Shown here one piece after another: positions 33,225 through 41,148 of a DNA stretch of 43,637 bases. Numbering within the stretch: position 1 is the stretch's first letter; each line of letters opens with the position of its first letter. The notes below the pieces were generated by a model that was given only the letters and a program-made list of their open reading frames with translations, ran no database searches and had not been told where the DNA came from. Origin of the DNA: Chitinophagaceae bacterium (GTDB lineage: Bacteria > Bacteroidota > Bacteroidia > Chitinophagales > Chitinophagaceae); assembly GCA_004028765.1 (NCBI GenBank), contig SAIX01000102.1, positions 1 to 43,637 of the forward strand, written 5' to 3'. Position numbers and translations under genes: made by a program.

Positions 33225-35273
33225 ATGCCATACCGTTGCCTGCTCCTTTTCATCAGCCTTTTTTTTGCGCAGCAAAGCCGCTCGCAATTTGATGCATCGA
33301 AGATCGATATCGTAAGAGACAAATGGGGTGTTCCGCATATTTTCGCCCCTACCGATCCGCAGGTGGCATACGGACTTGCCTGGGCACATGCCGAGGATGA
33401 TTTTACAACGATCCAGCAATCGCTGCTGGCGGGAAAAGCCATGCTGGCCCAATACACCGGGAAAAAAGGGGCGCAGATCGATTATATCATTCACCTGCTC
33501 CGTATCCCCGAACTGGTGGAAGAAAAATATGAATCGGATCTCAGTCCCGGTTTCAAAAAACTACTGGAAGGATATTGTGCAGGATTGAATGCCTACGCGA
33601 AAAAACATCCCTCCGAAATACTGGTTAAAAAAGCATTCCCTGTAACACCAAAAGATATGATCCGGTATTCGGTGCTGCAGTTATGTGTATTGTCGGGCGC
33701 CGACCAGGCACTGGCAGCCATCTTTGGCGGAACAGTTCCTTTACTCGCAGATTTCAAAACCGCCGGCAGCAATGCCTTTGCTTTCAACAGCCGTAAAACC
33801 ACGGATGGGGATGTGTACCTCGATATCAATGCCCACCAGCCGCTTGAAGGGCCGGTGGCTTTTTATGAAGCGCATTTATGCAGTGATGAAGGCTGGAATA
33901 TACTCGGAGCCAATTTTCCCGGTGCACCCTGTATCCTGCATGGTGCCAATGAATACCTCGGCTGGGCCCATACGGTAAACAATCCGGATAAACTGGATGT
34001 ATACCAGTTAGAGATCAATCCCGCGAATAAATTACAGTACCGTTTTGATGGCGAATGGCTCACACTCGAAGAAAAAAACGCAGCATTAAAAGTGAAGATC
34101 GCGGGACTGAAGATCGGCGTAAACAAAAAAGTGTACTGGAGCAAATACGGCCCTGCAGTAATTACGCCGAGGGGAACTTTTTCGATACGCATGCCGGCAC
34201 AGATGGATATCCGCGGGCTGGAAGAATGGTACCGTTTTAATAAAGCAAAAAACTTTACTGAATTTAAAAAAGCACTGGAGATGATGGCGATACCGGGGTA
34301 TAACCTGGTGTATGCCGACAGGTATGATACGATTTATTATCTCAGCAATGGCCGCATCCCAATGCGCGATCCCAAATACAACTGGCGGAATACATTGCCC
34401 GGAAACACCAGTGCCACTCTATGGACAAGCCTGCATCCCTTATCTGATCTTCCGCAGGTGCTGCAGCCAAAAAGCGGTTTCGTATTTAATACGAATCATT
34501 CACCGTTTCATTCTACGGAAGGAAATGACAACCCGGTTATCAAAGATGTAACGATGGGGTATGAAACGCTGGAGAATAACCGCAGCAAACGTTTTATAGA
34601 ACTGGTGGCGCCGCTCGAAAAAGTAGCTTATTCAGATTTTAAACGGATCAAATTCGACAGGCAATACCCTGCAACATTTGTTTTCCCCACTGGTATCGAC
34701 AGTTTGTTTATGCTGAAAGAAGCGGACCATCCGGATATTGCATCGCTTATCCGTGAACTGAACCAATGGAACAGAAAGGCCGATGCGGAGAACAAAGGCG
34801 CCGCTATCTTTCTGATGGTTTACAAAACGGTTACAGAGGCACCGCAACTTTACCCGAGATACGGTACAATAAACAAATCACAATGTGTTACCCTGTTAAC
34901 CAGTGTTAAAAATGAGCTGATGAAAAATTTTGGCAGAACCGATCTGCAATTGGGCGATATACAAAAACTGGTAAGGGGTGATAAAGAGATCCCATTACCC
35001 GGTTTACCCGATGTACTTGCCCCGATGTATTCGGTGCCTTATAAAAAAGGGATGATAAAAGGCACACAGGGCGATGCCTATGTGGAACTGGTAAGGTTCA
35101 CCAAAAACGGACCTGTGATCGAGTCGATGAATGTATACGGCGCTTCTTCCCGCAAAAATTCACCGCATTATACCGACCAGATGGACCTGTATGTAAAACA
35201 ACAAACCAAAACGATGACATTGAATAAGGAAGAAGTATATAAATCGGCCGAAAAAATTTATCATCCGCAATAA
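33225..35273 (+). CDS. Penicillin acylase-family N-terminal nucleophile hydrolase
   Basis: A 682-residue exported amidohydrolase of the penicillin/aculeacin/AHL acylase family. It has a signal peptide (RCLLLFISLFFAQQSRS), then the alpha-chain region (KIDIVRDKWGVPHIFAPTD, YGLAWAHAEDDF). The maturation site is AGSNAFAFNSRK, where Ser182 becomes the nucleophile after autocleavage. Beta-chain motifs include HGANEYLGWAHTVNNPD and the Asn-rich FVFNTNHSPFH. Substrates of such enzymes include acylated homoserine lactones, lipopeptides and beta-lactams; the specificity is not readable here. It is followed after six bases by a DUF4412-like gene, so the two form an operon. Confidence 0.92.
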   Translation: MPYRCLLLFISLFFAQQSRSQFDASKIDIVRDKWGVPHIFAPTDPQVAYGLAWAHAEDDFTTIQQSLLAGKAMLAQYTGKKGAQIDYIIHLLRIPELVEEKYESDLSPGFKKLLEGYCAGLNAYAKKHPSEILVKKAFPVTPKDMIRYSVLQLCVLSGADQALAAIFGGTVPLLADFKTAGSNAFAFNSRKTTDGDVYLDINAHQPLEGPVAFYEAHLCSDEGWNILGANFPGAPCILHGANEYLGWAHTVNNPDKLDVYQLEINPANKLQYRFDGEWLTLEEKNAALKVKIAGLKIGVNKKVYWSKYGPAVITPRGTFSIRMPAQMDIRGLEEWYRFNKAKNFTEFKKALEMMAIPGYNLVYADRYDTIYYLSNGRIPMRDPKYNWRNTLPGNTSATLWTSLHPLSDLPQVLQPKSGFVFNTNHSPFHSTEGNDNPVIKDVTMGYETLENNRSKRFIELVAPLEKVAYSDFKRIKFDRQYPATFVFPTGIDSLFMLKEADHPDIASLIRELNQWNRKADAENKGAAIFLMVYKTVTEAPQLYPRYGTINKSQCVTLLTSVKNELMKNFGRTDLQLGDIQKLVRGDKEIPLPGLPDVLAPMYSVPYKKGMIKGTQGDAYVELVRFTKNGPVIESMNVYGASSRKNSPHYTDQMDLYVKQQTKTMTLNKEEVYKSAEKIYHPQ

Positions 35274-35279
35274 ACCATC

Positions 35280-35924
35280 ATGAAAAAAGTTTTTTTACTG
35301 GTATGCATTTGCTTCTGTTTGTTAGTACAGGCACAGGTAAAAGAGGGTATGCTCCAATATACCATGACCATTGAAACGCAGATGCCTAAAGAAATGAACC
35401 CCATGAGTGGTGATTCAGAATTGACTTTATGGTTCAAGAACGGAAAAACGCTGAGTGAAATGGTGACGCCGATCTACTCGATGAAGATACTGGCAGACAG
35501 TGTATCCACACTTACCTTGATGGATGCGATGGGGCAGAAAAGTTTTTTCAGAACATCCGTTACCGATTTAAAAAAGAAAATCCCAACCACGCCTGACCGG
35601 ACACCCACAATAGTCCATACAAAAGAAAAGAAAAAGATACTGGGTTACGAATGTACAAAAGCCATACTGACGATGCCGATGCTGAGAGGAAAGCCAATGA
35701 ATATGACCCTATGGATCACGCAGCAGATCGCAGCACGCACACCCACAGCAGGTATTTTCAGTGAAGAAATGCTGCGCACTTTTAAAGGGCTTTGCCTGGA
35801 AATGGAAGTGCAGATGGAAAAAGTTCATTCAAAAATGATCGTCACCAGTATTTCGACCAAACCGGTGGCCGATAAAATTTTCCAGATCAATACAGCAGGA
35901 TATACTGAAAGAAAAAAAACCTGA
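35280..35924 (+). CDS. Exported DUF4412/GLPGLI-like protein
   Basis: A 214-residue exported protein with a signal peptide (VFLLVCICFCLLVQAQ). The sequence has the shape of DUF4412/GLPGLI-type Bacteroidota proteins: EGMLQYTMTIETQMPKEM, LTLWFKNGKTLSEM, KKKILGYECTKAIL (a conserved 'GYxCKKA'-like step) and MNMTLWITQQI. Function unknown; probably a periplasmic beta-rich protein. It lies six bases after the acylase gene and converges on metX. Confidence 0.75.
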   Translation: MKKVFLLVCICFCLLVQAQVKEGMLQYTMTIETQMPKEMNPMSGDSELTLWFKNGKTLSEMVTPIYSMKILADSVSTLTLMDAMGQKSFFRTSVTDLKKKIPTTPDRTPTIVHTKEKKKILGYECTKAILTMPMLRGKPMNMTLWITQQIAARTPTAGIFSEEMLRTFKGLCLEMEVQMEKVHSKMIVTSISTKPVADKIFQINTAGYTERKKT

Positions 35925-35942
35925 CTGGAAAATCATCCTGCA

Positions 35943-36956
35943 TCAGTCCCGCAACCATTCTCCTAAAAAACGGCTGATTTGCACGGTTTCAATGATAAAG
36001 CCATCATGCCCGTAAGCAGAATCGATCTCAAAGAAATGGGTATTCGGGATATGATCCGCCATGAACTGCTGTTCATCGAGCGGGCAAAGAATATCGCTGC
36101 GGATACCGATGATGAGTGTGGGTTGTGAAATGGTTTGTAAAACTTTGATGAGGTCTCCCCCCCTGCCGCGGCCAAGGTGGTGACTGTCCATCGACTTGGT
36201 AAGCAGCCAGTAACTGTATGCATTAAACCGTTTCACCAGTTTATCGCCCTGGTAATTGATATAGGAAGAGGCTTTGAAGTTGTCGATCTTCTCAGGATCG
36301 GGGTCGGTTTGTTTGTCCTGGAAAGTATTGTAGTTACGATAAGTAAGCATGCCAATGGCACGGGCTGCTTTTAATCCGCGTGCACCCGCATCGGCAGAAT
36401 GATCGAGCCAGGTTTGATCGGCTTCCACTGCCAGTCTTTGCGCAGTATGCACGGCAACGCCCCAGGCACTTTCGGAAGGAGATGTTGCGATCAGAAATTG
36501 TTTTTCAATAACAGAGGGCTCCATCACGCTCCACTCCAGCACCTGGTAACCACCCATGCTGCCACCCATCAGCAAATGAATTTTTTCGATACCGAGGTGT
36601 TTGCGCAAAAGAATATGTGCGTGTACCATATCCCGTATCGTTACCTGCGGAAATGAAGAATAATAGGCTTTACCCGTAAGCGGGTTGATGCTTGTTGGCC
36701 CCGTACTTCCATAACAGGAGCCAAGGATATTGGCGCAGACGATAAAATATTTTTCAGGATTGATCAAACAGTTATCACCCACCAGGCCTTTCCACCAGTC
36801 TGCCGCATCCGAATTTGCCGTAAGTGCATGACAAACCCACACCACATTGCTTTTATCCGCATTGAGTTGTCCGTAGGTATGATAAGCGATACGGACAGAA
36901 GGCAATACTGTTCCGTTTTCAAGAATAAACTCAGATGAGTGGTCAAAAAATTTCAT
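35943..36956 (-). CDS. metX: Homoserine O-acetyltransferase MetX
   Basis: An alpha/beta-hydrolase that acylates homoserine for methionine synthesis, 337 residues. The nucleophile is Ser133 in LMGGSMGGYQVLEW, the Asp is in IRSDILCP and the His in YGHDGFI. The family segments VCHALTANSDAADWW, NILGSCYGSTGPTSINP and FPQVTIRDMV are present. Acetyl versus succinyl preference cannot be decided by inspection. It is divergent from the OsmC gene; metZ, the next enzyme of the pathway, follows OsmC. A TATTTTGC element is 24 bases before the ATG. Confidence 0.95.
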   Translation of the reverse strand: MKFFDHSSEFILENGTVLPSVRIAYHTYGQLNADKSNVVWVCHALTANSDAADWWKGLVGDNCLINPEKYFIVCANILGSCYGSTGPTSINPLTGKAYYSSFPQVTIRDMVHAHILLRKHLGIEKIHLLMGGSMGGYQVLEWSVMEPSVIEKQFLIATSPSESAWGVAVHTAQRLAVEADQTWLDHSADAGARGLKAARAIGMLTYRNYNTFQDKQTDPDPEKIDNFKASSYINYQGDKLVKRFNAYSYWLLTKSMDSHHLGRGRGGDLIKVLQTISQPTLIIGIRSDILCPLDEQQFMADHIPNTHFFEIDSAYGHDGFIIETVQISRFLGEWLRD

Positions 36957-36980
36957 AAACGATAATTCCGCATTTCACAA

Positions 36981-36988
36981 GCAAAATA
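36981..36988 (-). promoter_or_regulatory. -7-like promoter element for metX
   Basis: The minus strand reads TATTTTGC, as at lpxB and the S24 gene, 24 bases before the metX ATG. On the + strand the OsmC gene has only TACATTTA as a weak counterpart. Confidence 0.45.
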
Positions 36989-37024
36989 AGGGTAAGCTTG
37001 GTTTACATTTACATAAAATTCCCG

Positions 37025-37453
37025 ATGACGAAAATACTGTTCGACCGTGTTGATGACGCTTATGCATTTGAAGCCAAAGATGCTAACGGTCATTCGCTTC
37101 GTATGGATGCAGCAGCGGCTATCGGCGGCCATGAATCAGGGTTTCGTCCTATGCAAACCCTGTTAGCAGCGCTCGGGGGATGCAGTGGGGTGGATATCGT
37201 TTCTATCCTGCAAAAACAACGCCAGAAGATCAGCCGTTTTTCGATGGAGATCAACGGTGAACGGGAGCAGGGTAAAGAACCTGCTTTGTGGAAAGAAGTG
37301 CATATTGTTTTTTATATAAGCGGTGCAGTGGAAGAGGAAAAAGCAAGAAAAGCCTGTTCGTTATCGGTTGATAAATATTGTTCGGTTGCTGCTACTTTGC
37401 GGGCTGCCGGATGCAGGATTACCTGGGAGGTAAAGGTAGAAGTTTTGGATTAG
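37025..37453 (+). CDS. OsmC-family peroxiredoxin-like protein
   Basis: 142 residues from the ATG at 37025 (MTKILFDRVDDAYAF). OsmC/Ohr-type fold: a central helix with the first reactive Cys in LAALGGCSGVDIVSIL, and the second in SVDKYCSVAATL. Members reduce organic hydroperoxides or act on sulfur metabolites. This short form, with GGCSGVD, is the YhfA-like branch. It is placed between metX and metZ, so a link to sulfur metabolism is possible but only positional. The TAG stop lies inside the first unit of a heptad array. Confidence 0.9.
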   Translation: MTKILFDRVDDAYAFEAKDANGHSLRMDAAAAIGGHESGFRPMQTLLAALGGCSGVDIVSILQKQRQKISRFSMEINGEREQGKEPALWKEVHIVFYISGAVEEEKARKACSLSVDKYCSVAATLRAAGCRITWEVKVEVLD

Positions 37454-37482
37454 CGGATTACGAATTGACGAATTCAAGAATC
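37448..37482. repeat. Heptad array overlapping the OsmC stop codon
   Basis: Five 7-bp units: GATTAGC, GGATTAC, GAATTGA, CGAATTC, AAGAATC. The OsmC stop TAG is inside the first. The end (AATTCAAGAATC) recurs exactly at 37616-37627, giving a 12-bp direct repeat around the 133 bases between. Confidence 0.75.
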
Positions 37483-37491
37483 TTATCCTGC

Positions 37492-37548
37492 TGCCATGAA
37501 AAACAGGAGCTGAAGTGCTTGCGACGCAACGAAGATGCCATGAAAAAC
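37492..37548. repeat. 13-bp direct repeat in the metZ upstream region
   Basis: TGCCATGAAAAAC occurs at 37492-37504 and 37536-37548, both exact, 44 bp apart. It sits between two heptad arrays and before metZ. No riboswitch consensus fits. The remaining bases to 37613 show nothing I recognise. Confidence 0.6.
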
Positions 37549-37613
37549 TATCGCTGGTATCCACACACTGGCTGTCTTGAAAAAAATACACAAATTGTAA
37601 ACCATCATTTTCC

Positions 37614-37662
37614 AAAATTCAAGAATCCGAAATCCGTTCATTCACTAATTCATTTATATGCG
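37614..37662. repeat. Heptad array reaching the metZ start codon
   Basis: Degenerate 7-bp units AAAATTC, AAGAATC, CGAAATC, CGTTCAT, TCACTAA, TTCATTT, ATATGCG. The last contains the metZ ATG. The left part repeats the array at 37471-37482. There is no recognisable ribosome-binding site between array and ATG. Confidence 0.65.
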
Positions 37663-38833
37663 ATTCCAACATCCCCAAACCAATGCCATCCGGATACAGA
37701 CAGAGAGAACAAATGAGATGGAGCATTCCACACCCATGTTCCTGACGAGCAGTTTTTGTTTTGACAATGCAGAAGACATGCGGGCCGCTTTTGCCGATGA
37801 AACCGATGACAATATTTACAGCCGTTTCAGCAACCCGGGTGTACAGGAGTTTACCGATAAGATTTGTGCACTGGAAGGAGCAGAAGCGGGCTATGCCACT
37901 GCATCAGGAATGAGTGCCGTATTCGGATCATTCATGGCTTTGCTGAAACAGGGTGACCATTTGCTTTCCTGCAATGCCATTTTCGGAAGCACCCATACCG
38001 TGATCGCGAAATACCTTCCCAAATTCGGCATTGACTATTCTTATATAAGCGCAGATGCAACAGAAGCGGAATGGGAAGCAGCCATACGACCAAATACAAA
38101 AATGATCTATCTCGAAACACCGACGAATCCGGGGCTCGATATTTTAGACCTCGCGATGATCGGCAGGGTTGCAAAAAAATACAAAGTGCTGCTGAATGTC
38201 GACAATTGTTTTGCAACACCGGTTAACCAGCAACCCATTGCATTCGGCGCTGACCTTGTGGTACATTCCGCCACAAAATGGCTGGACGGGCAGGGCCGTG
38301 TATTGGGCGGCGTAGTGGTTGGAAAAAAAGAACTGATCAAAGAGATTTATCTTTTCTGCAGAAGTACCGGTCCGGCACTCTCCCCATTTAATGCATGGGT
38401 ACTGAGCAAAAGTTTAGAAACACTTGATGTAAGAATGGAACGGCATGCCTCAAATGCATTATACATTGCACAGCAACTGGAAACCCATACAAGCATTGCA
38501 TCCTTGCGTTACCCGTACCTGGAAAGCCACCCGCATCATTCCATTGCAAAACAGCAGATGAAAAATGGTGGTGGTATTGTATGTTTTGAATTAAAGGGCG
38601 GACTGGAAGCGGGCAGGAAATTTCTTGACAAATTGGAGATGCTCTCACTTACAGCAAACCTGGGTGATACCAGGAGTATTGCATCACATCCTGCGAGTAC
38701 GACACATGCTAAATTAACTGAAGCAGAAAGACAGGCTGTTAATATTACACCGGGATTGATCCGTATCAGTGTTGGCCTGGAGCATAGAGAAGATATCCTT
38801 GCGGATATTTTGCAGGCGATGGGGGAGAACTAA
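37658..38833 (+). CDS. metZ: O-acyl-homoserine sulfhydrylase / trans-sulfuration PLP enzyme (MetZ-like)
   Basis: A 391-residue Cys/Met-metabolism PLP enzyme. Family marks are AIRIQTERT, EHSTPMFLTSSF, YSRFSNPGVQ, ALEGAEAGYATASGMSAVF, LETPTNPGLDILDL, Lys207 of the internal aldimine in VVHSATKWLDGQGRVLGG, and SLTANLGDTRSIASHPAST. The YSRF.NP and STKYLDGQGR-type motifs favour O-succinyl/acetylhomoserine sulfhydrylase (homocysteine from sulfide) over cystathionine enzymes, but the two are hard to separate by eye. With MetX at 36 kb it would make homocysteine. The start ATG lies in a repeat; internal ATGs at codon 21 or 27 are less likely because conserved AIRIQT precedes them. Confidence 0.9.
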   Translation: MRFQHPQTNAIRIQTERTNEMEHSTPMFLTSSFCFDNAEDMRAAFADETDDNIYSRFSNPGVQEFTDKICALEGAEAGYATASGMSAVFGSFMALLKQGDHLLSCNAIFGSTHTVIAKYLPKFGIDYSYISADATEAEWEAAIRPNTKMIYLETPTNPGLDILDLAMIGRVAKKYKVLLNVDNCFATPVNQQPIAFGADLVVHSATKWLDGQGRVLGGVVVGKKELIKEIYLFCRSTGPALSPFNAWVLSKSLETLDVRMERHASNALYIAQQLETHTSIASLRYPYLESHPHHSIAKQQMKNGGGIVCFELKGGLEAGRKFLDKLEMLSLTANLGDTRSIASHPASTTHAKLTEAERQAVNITPGLIRISVGLEHREDILADILQAMGEN

Positions 38834-38861
38834 GAGTTAAGAGTTAGGAGTCAGGAGTTTG
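38834..38861. repeat. Heptad array immediately after metZ
   Basis: Four units: GAGTTAA, GAGTTAG, GAGTCAG, GAGTTTG. They begin directly after the metZ TAA stop. The same unit type, GAGTTAG, appears on the other strand at 39188-39201 and in lpxB. Confidence 0.8.
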
Positions 38862-38873
38862 TTAAACCGCGGC

Positions 38874-39012
38874 TCCCCTCCTTTCCAAGGAGGGGATATT
38901 CATTCGCCAGAATGAATCGGGGTGATGAGAACCGGAGTACGGTTCATGTTTCTGAACCTCCCCGCCCTTCGCTAAATCGCTCGGGCACCCCTCCTTGCTT
39001 CGCAAGGAGGGG
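38874..39012. repeat. Composite hairpin element bounded by CCCCTCCTT palindromes
   Basis: Four stems in 139 bases: TCCCCTCCTT/AAGGAGGGGA (38874-38896), ATTCATTC/GAATGAAT (38898-38917), GAACCG/CGGTTC (38929-38945) and CCCCTCCTTGC/GCAAGGAGGGG (38988-39012). All arms are perfect. Elements with CCCCTCC...GGAGGGG ends are, from memory, widespread between genes of Bacteroidota. No transposase gene is near. One minus-strand frame is open through it, but composition suggests this is not a gene. Confidence 0.7.
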
Positions 39013-39187
39013 ACAATCGCCTTCCACTTTAATTTCCACATGCGTTAAAATACCTGGTACTAACCTATCCCCTGTTTTTCGATCCAGTCATCTTTGAACA
39101 ATAGCTTTGTGATATGCGAAGCAGGCAAATTTATAACCGCCCGGAATTAAAATGGTTGAGAAAAGGATTGCGGAAAACTTCCACACA
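39013..39187. other. Intergenic stretch, possible decayed gene on the minus strand
   Basis: Between metZ and GH130 there is no intact gene. On the minus strand, short protein-like pieces occur in different frames: AVINLPASHITKLLFKDDW (about 39080-39140) and then DRKTGDRLVPGILTHVEIK (about 39030-39090). Frame changes and stops between them would fit a decayed gene, but I recognise no family and chance cannot be excluded. Confidence 0.25.
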
Positions 39188-39215
39188 ACTCCTAACTCCT
39201 AATTCTTAATTCTTA
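39188..39215. repeat. Heptad array containing the GH130 stop codon
   Basis: Units ACTCCTA, ACTCCTA, ATTCTTA, ATTCTTA. On the minus strand they read TAAGAAT and TAGGAGT. The GH130 stop TAA (39208-39206) and its last codon lie inside. Confidence 0.8.
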
Positions 39216-40381
39216 CTTCCCCTTACTGCTACTGCAATCTTTGAATCAGCCGTACCATAATACAGGAACCATTTTCCTTTGAATTGCGCAAGACCTTCAA
39301 TAAAACAAACACGGTTTACCTGCCCGGAAATTTCATAGGGCTTATCGGGACTCATAAAATAATGATCCAGCCGATCAATTACTTTGGTGGGATCGTTTTT
39401 ATCGATCAGTACCTGTCCGGCGGCATATGTACCCTCTGGCAAACTGGTGTCACCGATGGCAGGGATATTACGGCTGTTATACATCAGCAAAATGCCTTTC
39501 TCCGTAAGCATGGCAGGCGGGCCTGATTCAACGAGATCGCTGTCGAATTTTTTTGCACGGGTAGGCACTACAATTTTCAGTTCGGGCATGTGCAAACCTT
39601 CGCCACGCAAGGGAACCGGTGGTTTCTCATTACTGCTCATTTCTATCGGAGACCAATGTATCAGGTCATCTGAAGTGGCTGCCCATATATACTGATCGCC
39701 CCAGTACATCCAGTATTTGCCGTTGACCTTTGCAGCAATGATTTGACCATTACGGTAAGTTGAGACAATGCTGCCCGACTTCGACCATTTGTCGAGGTAT
39801 TTACCATTCATCGCAGTTGCAAAAACAGGGCCTTGCTTTGTCCAGTTGCGTAAATCTTTTGATGTGGCAACTAATAACCGCGCAGTTTTTCCTTCATAGG
39901 CGGTATAAGTCATATAATAAGTGCCAGTGCTGTCTTCCACAATGCGTGGGTCTTCACAACCACCCTGCCATTCATATTTCTGGTAAGCATCTTTTTGGGG
40001 ATAAAATACAGGCTCAGGTTCTCTCGTAAAATGCAATCCATCTATGCTCTTTGCTAAACCAATGCGTGAAGTGCCACCGGGAAGGCCCAGTTTATCCTGG
40101 GCACGGTACAGCATGTAAAGCGTATCCCCTTTTACTACGATCGCCGGGTTAAAAACATCTTTCTCCTCCCAGGCTATTTTTTTGTTCCGGATGGGGTCAT
40201 TAAAAACAGCATTACCGGGTGTAAGCACAGGGTTTACACTGTCGGCTTTTTCAAAAGAAAGCATGGCCCAGTTTTCCGAAAGATCGGGGCCGGATACCAC
40301 TTCTTCCACATGGTTTTGAAAATGTTTACAGCCGCCCGTTAAGATCAATAACGAGAGCACTACAAGATAATTCTGCTTCAT
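39206..40381 (-). CDS. GH130-type glycosidase/mannoside phosphorylase lipoprotein
   Basis: A 391-residue five-bladed beta-propeller enzyme of the GH130 type. FNPAIVVKGDTLYMLYRAQ, RIGLAKSIDGLHF, GGCEDPRIVEDSTGTYYMTY, LVESGPPAMLTEKGILLMYN, CFIEGLAQFKGKW and LYYGTADSKIAVAV match GH130. The N-terminus is a lipoprotein signal (LLILTGGC, Cys18), so it is probably anchored in the envelope. GH130 enzymes phosphorolyse or hydrolyse beta-mannosides; the exact activity is not readable. It is last in an operon after ThuA (24-bp gap) and ChbG-type genes. Its C-terminus ends in a heptad repeat. Confidence 0.87.
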   Translation of the reverse strand: MKQNYLVVLSLLILTGGCKHFQNHVEEVVSGPDLSENWAMLSFEKADSVNPVLTPGNAVFNDPIRNKKIAWEEKDVFNPAIVVKGDTLYMLYRAQDKLGLPGGTSRIGLAKSIDGLHFTREPEPVFYPQKDAYQKYEWQGGCEDPRIVEDSTGTYYMTYTAYEGKTARLLVATSKDLRNWTKQGPVFATAMNGKYLDKWSKSGSIVSTYRNGQIIAAKVNGKYWMYWGDQYIWAATSDDLIHWSPIEMSSNEKPPVPLRGEGLHMPELKIVVPTRAKKFDSDLVESGPPAMLTEKGILLMYNSRNIPAIGDTSLPEGTYAAGQVLIDKNDPTKVIDRLDHYFMSPDKPYEISGQVNRVCFIEGLAQFKGKWFLYYGTADSKIAVAVRGSKN

Positions 40382-40405
40382 TGTATAACAGGTGGGGTAA
40401 AAATT

Positions 40406-41131
40406 TTATTTACCGATCGCATATTCGATACCGCCCAGCAAATGTTTCAGGAACATGGGGTCTTTATAAGAATCGTCTGTGTGACCAAACTCCGTATAAA
40501 AAGCACGGCCGCCATCAAAATCATGGTACCAGGCCATCGGGTGGTTTTCACCGTTCTCACCACCCGTATAACTTTTTTCGTCAATGGTTACCAATACATG
40601 CAAACCGGTTTGCATGCTTTTAAAATTATACCATTCATCAAACCGCTTCCACAGTTTGGGCAAATGTTTGGTAGAAATATGTGTATCATCCACCACATTT
40701 AATACAGCTTCCTGCTGTTTGGGATGACTTTTAAAATAAGCGCCCACCAGCTTATTATACCATGGCCAGTCGTATTCCGTATCGGTGGCTGCATGCACGC
40801 CTACAAATCCGTGACCGACCTGTATGTATTTTTCAAATGCGGTTTGCTGTTCATCATTCAATACATTGCCTGTAGTGCTGAGAAAAACCACTGCATCATA
40901 TTTTTTCAGGGTTTTGGGAACGAAATAGGAAGAATCGGTTGTGGTATCCACCGAAAAATGATTTTCAGCACCCAGTTGCTGGATGGCCACAAGCCCTACA
41001 GCGATTGAATTGTGGTGAAACCCTTTTGTTTTGGCATATACAAGAATATGCGGTGTTTTTTTAGCGGTTACAAAACCGAGAGTGCCGAGTAAAGCAGCGG
41101 CAATACAGATGCCGGCCAGGTATTTTTTCAT
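40406..41131 (-). CDS. Exported ThuA-domain protein
   Basis: A 241-residue secreted protein with a signal peptide (AGICIAAALLGTLGFVTA). It has a ThuA-like (trehalose-utilisation) glutamine-amidotransferase-type fold: HILVYAKTKGFHHNSI, YDAVVFLSTTGNVLN, FVGVHAATDTEYDWPWYNKL, HPMAWYHDFDGGRAFYTEFG and LLGGIEYAIG. ThuA domains in Bacteroidota are common in sugar-degradation loci; the reaction is not established. It is second in the ChbG-ThuA-GH130 operon, 17 bases after the deacetylase stop. Confidence 0.92.
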   Translation of the reverse strand: MKKYLAGICIAAALLGTLGFVTAKKTPHILVYAKTKGFHHNSIAVGLVAIQQLGAENHFSVDTTTDSSYFVPKTLKKYDAVVFLSTTGNVLNDEQQTAFEKYIQVGHGFVGVHAATDTEYDWPWYNKLVGAYFKSHPKQQEAVLNVVDDTHISTKHLPKLWKRFDEWYNFKSMQTGLHVLVTIDEKSYTGGENGENHPMAWYHDFDGGRAFYTEFGHTDDSYKDPMFLKHLLGGIEYAIGK

Positions 41132-41148
41132 ATTGATTGGTTTGAAGA

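Noticed and set aside
37483..37613. Possible SAM riboswitch before metZ
   Set aside because: CTTATC, ATGAA and GCAAC fragments occur, but the order, the closing P1 stem and the other conserved parts of SAM-I, and the SAM-II pseudoknot, are missing.
38870..39015. Open minus-strand frame through the hairpin element (reads LRSKEGCPSDLAKGGEV)
   Set aside because: The frame is made by the palindromic repeats, has no start or ribosome site, and similar repeat-derived frames are common artefacts.
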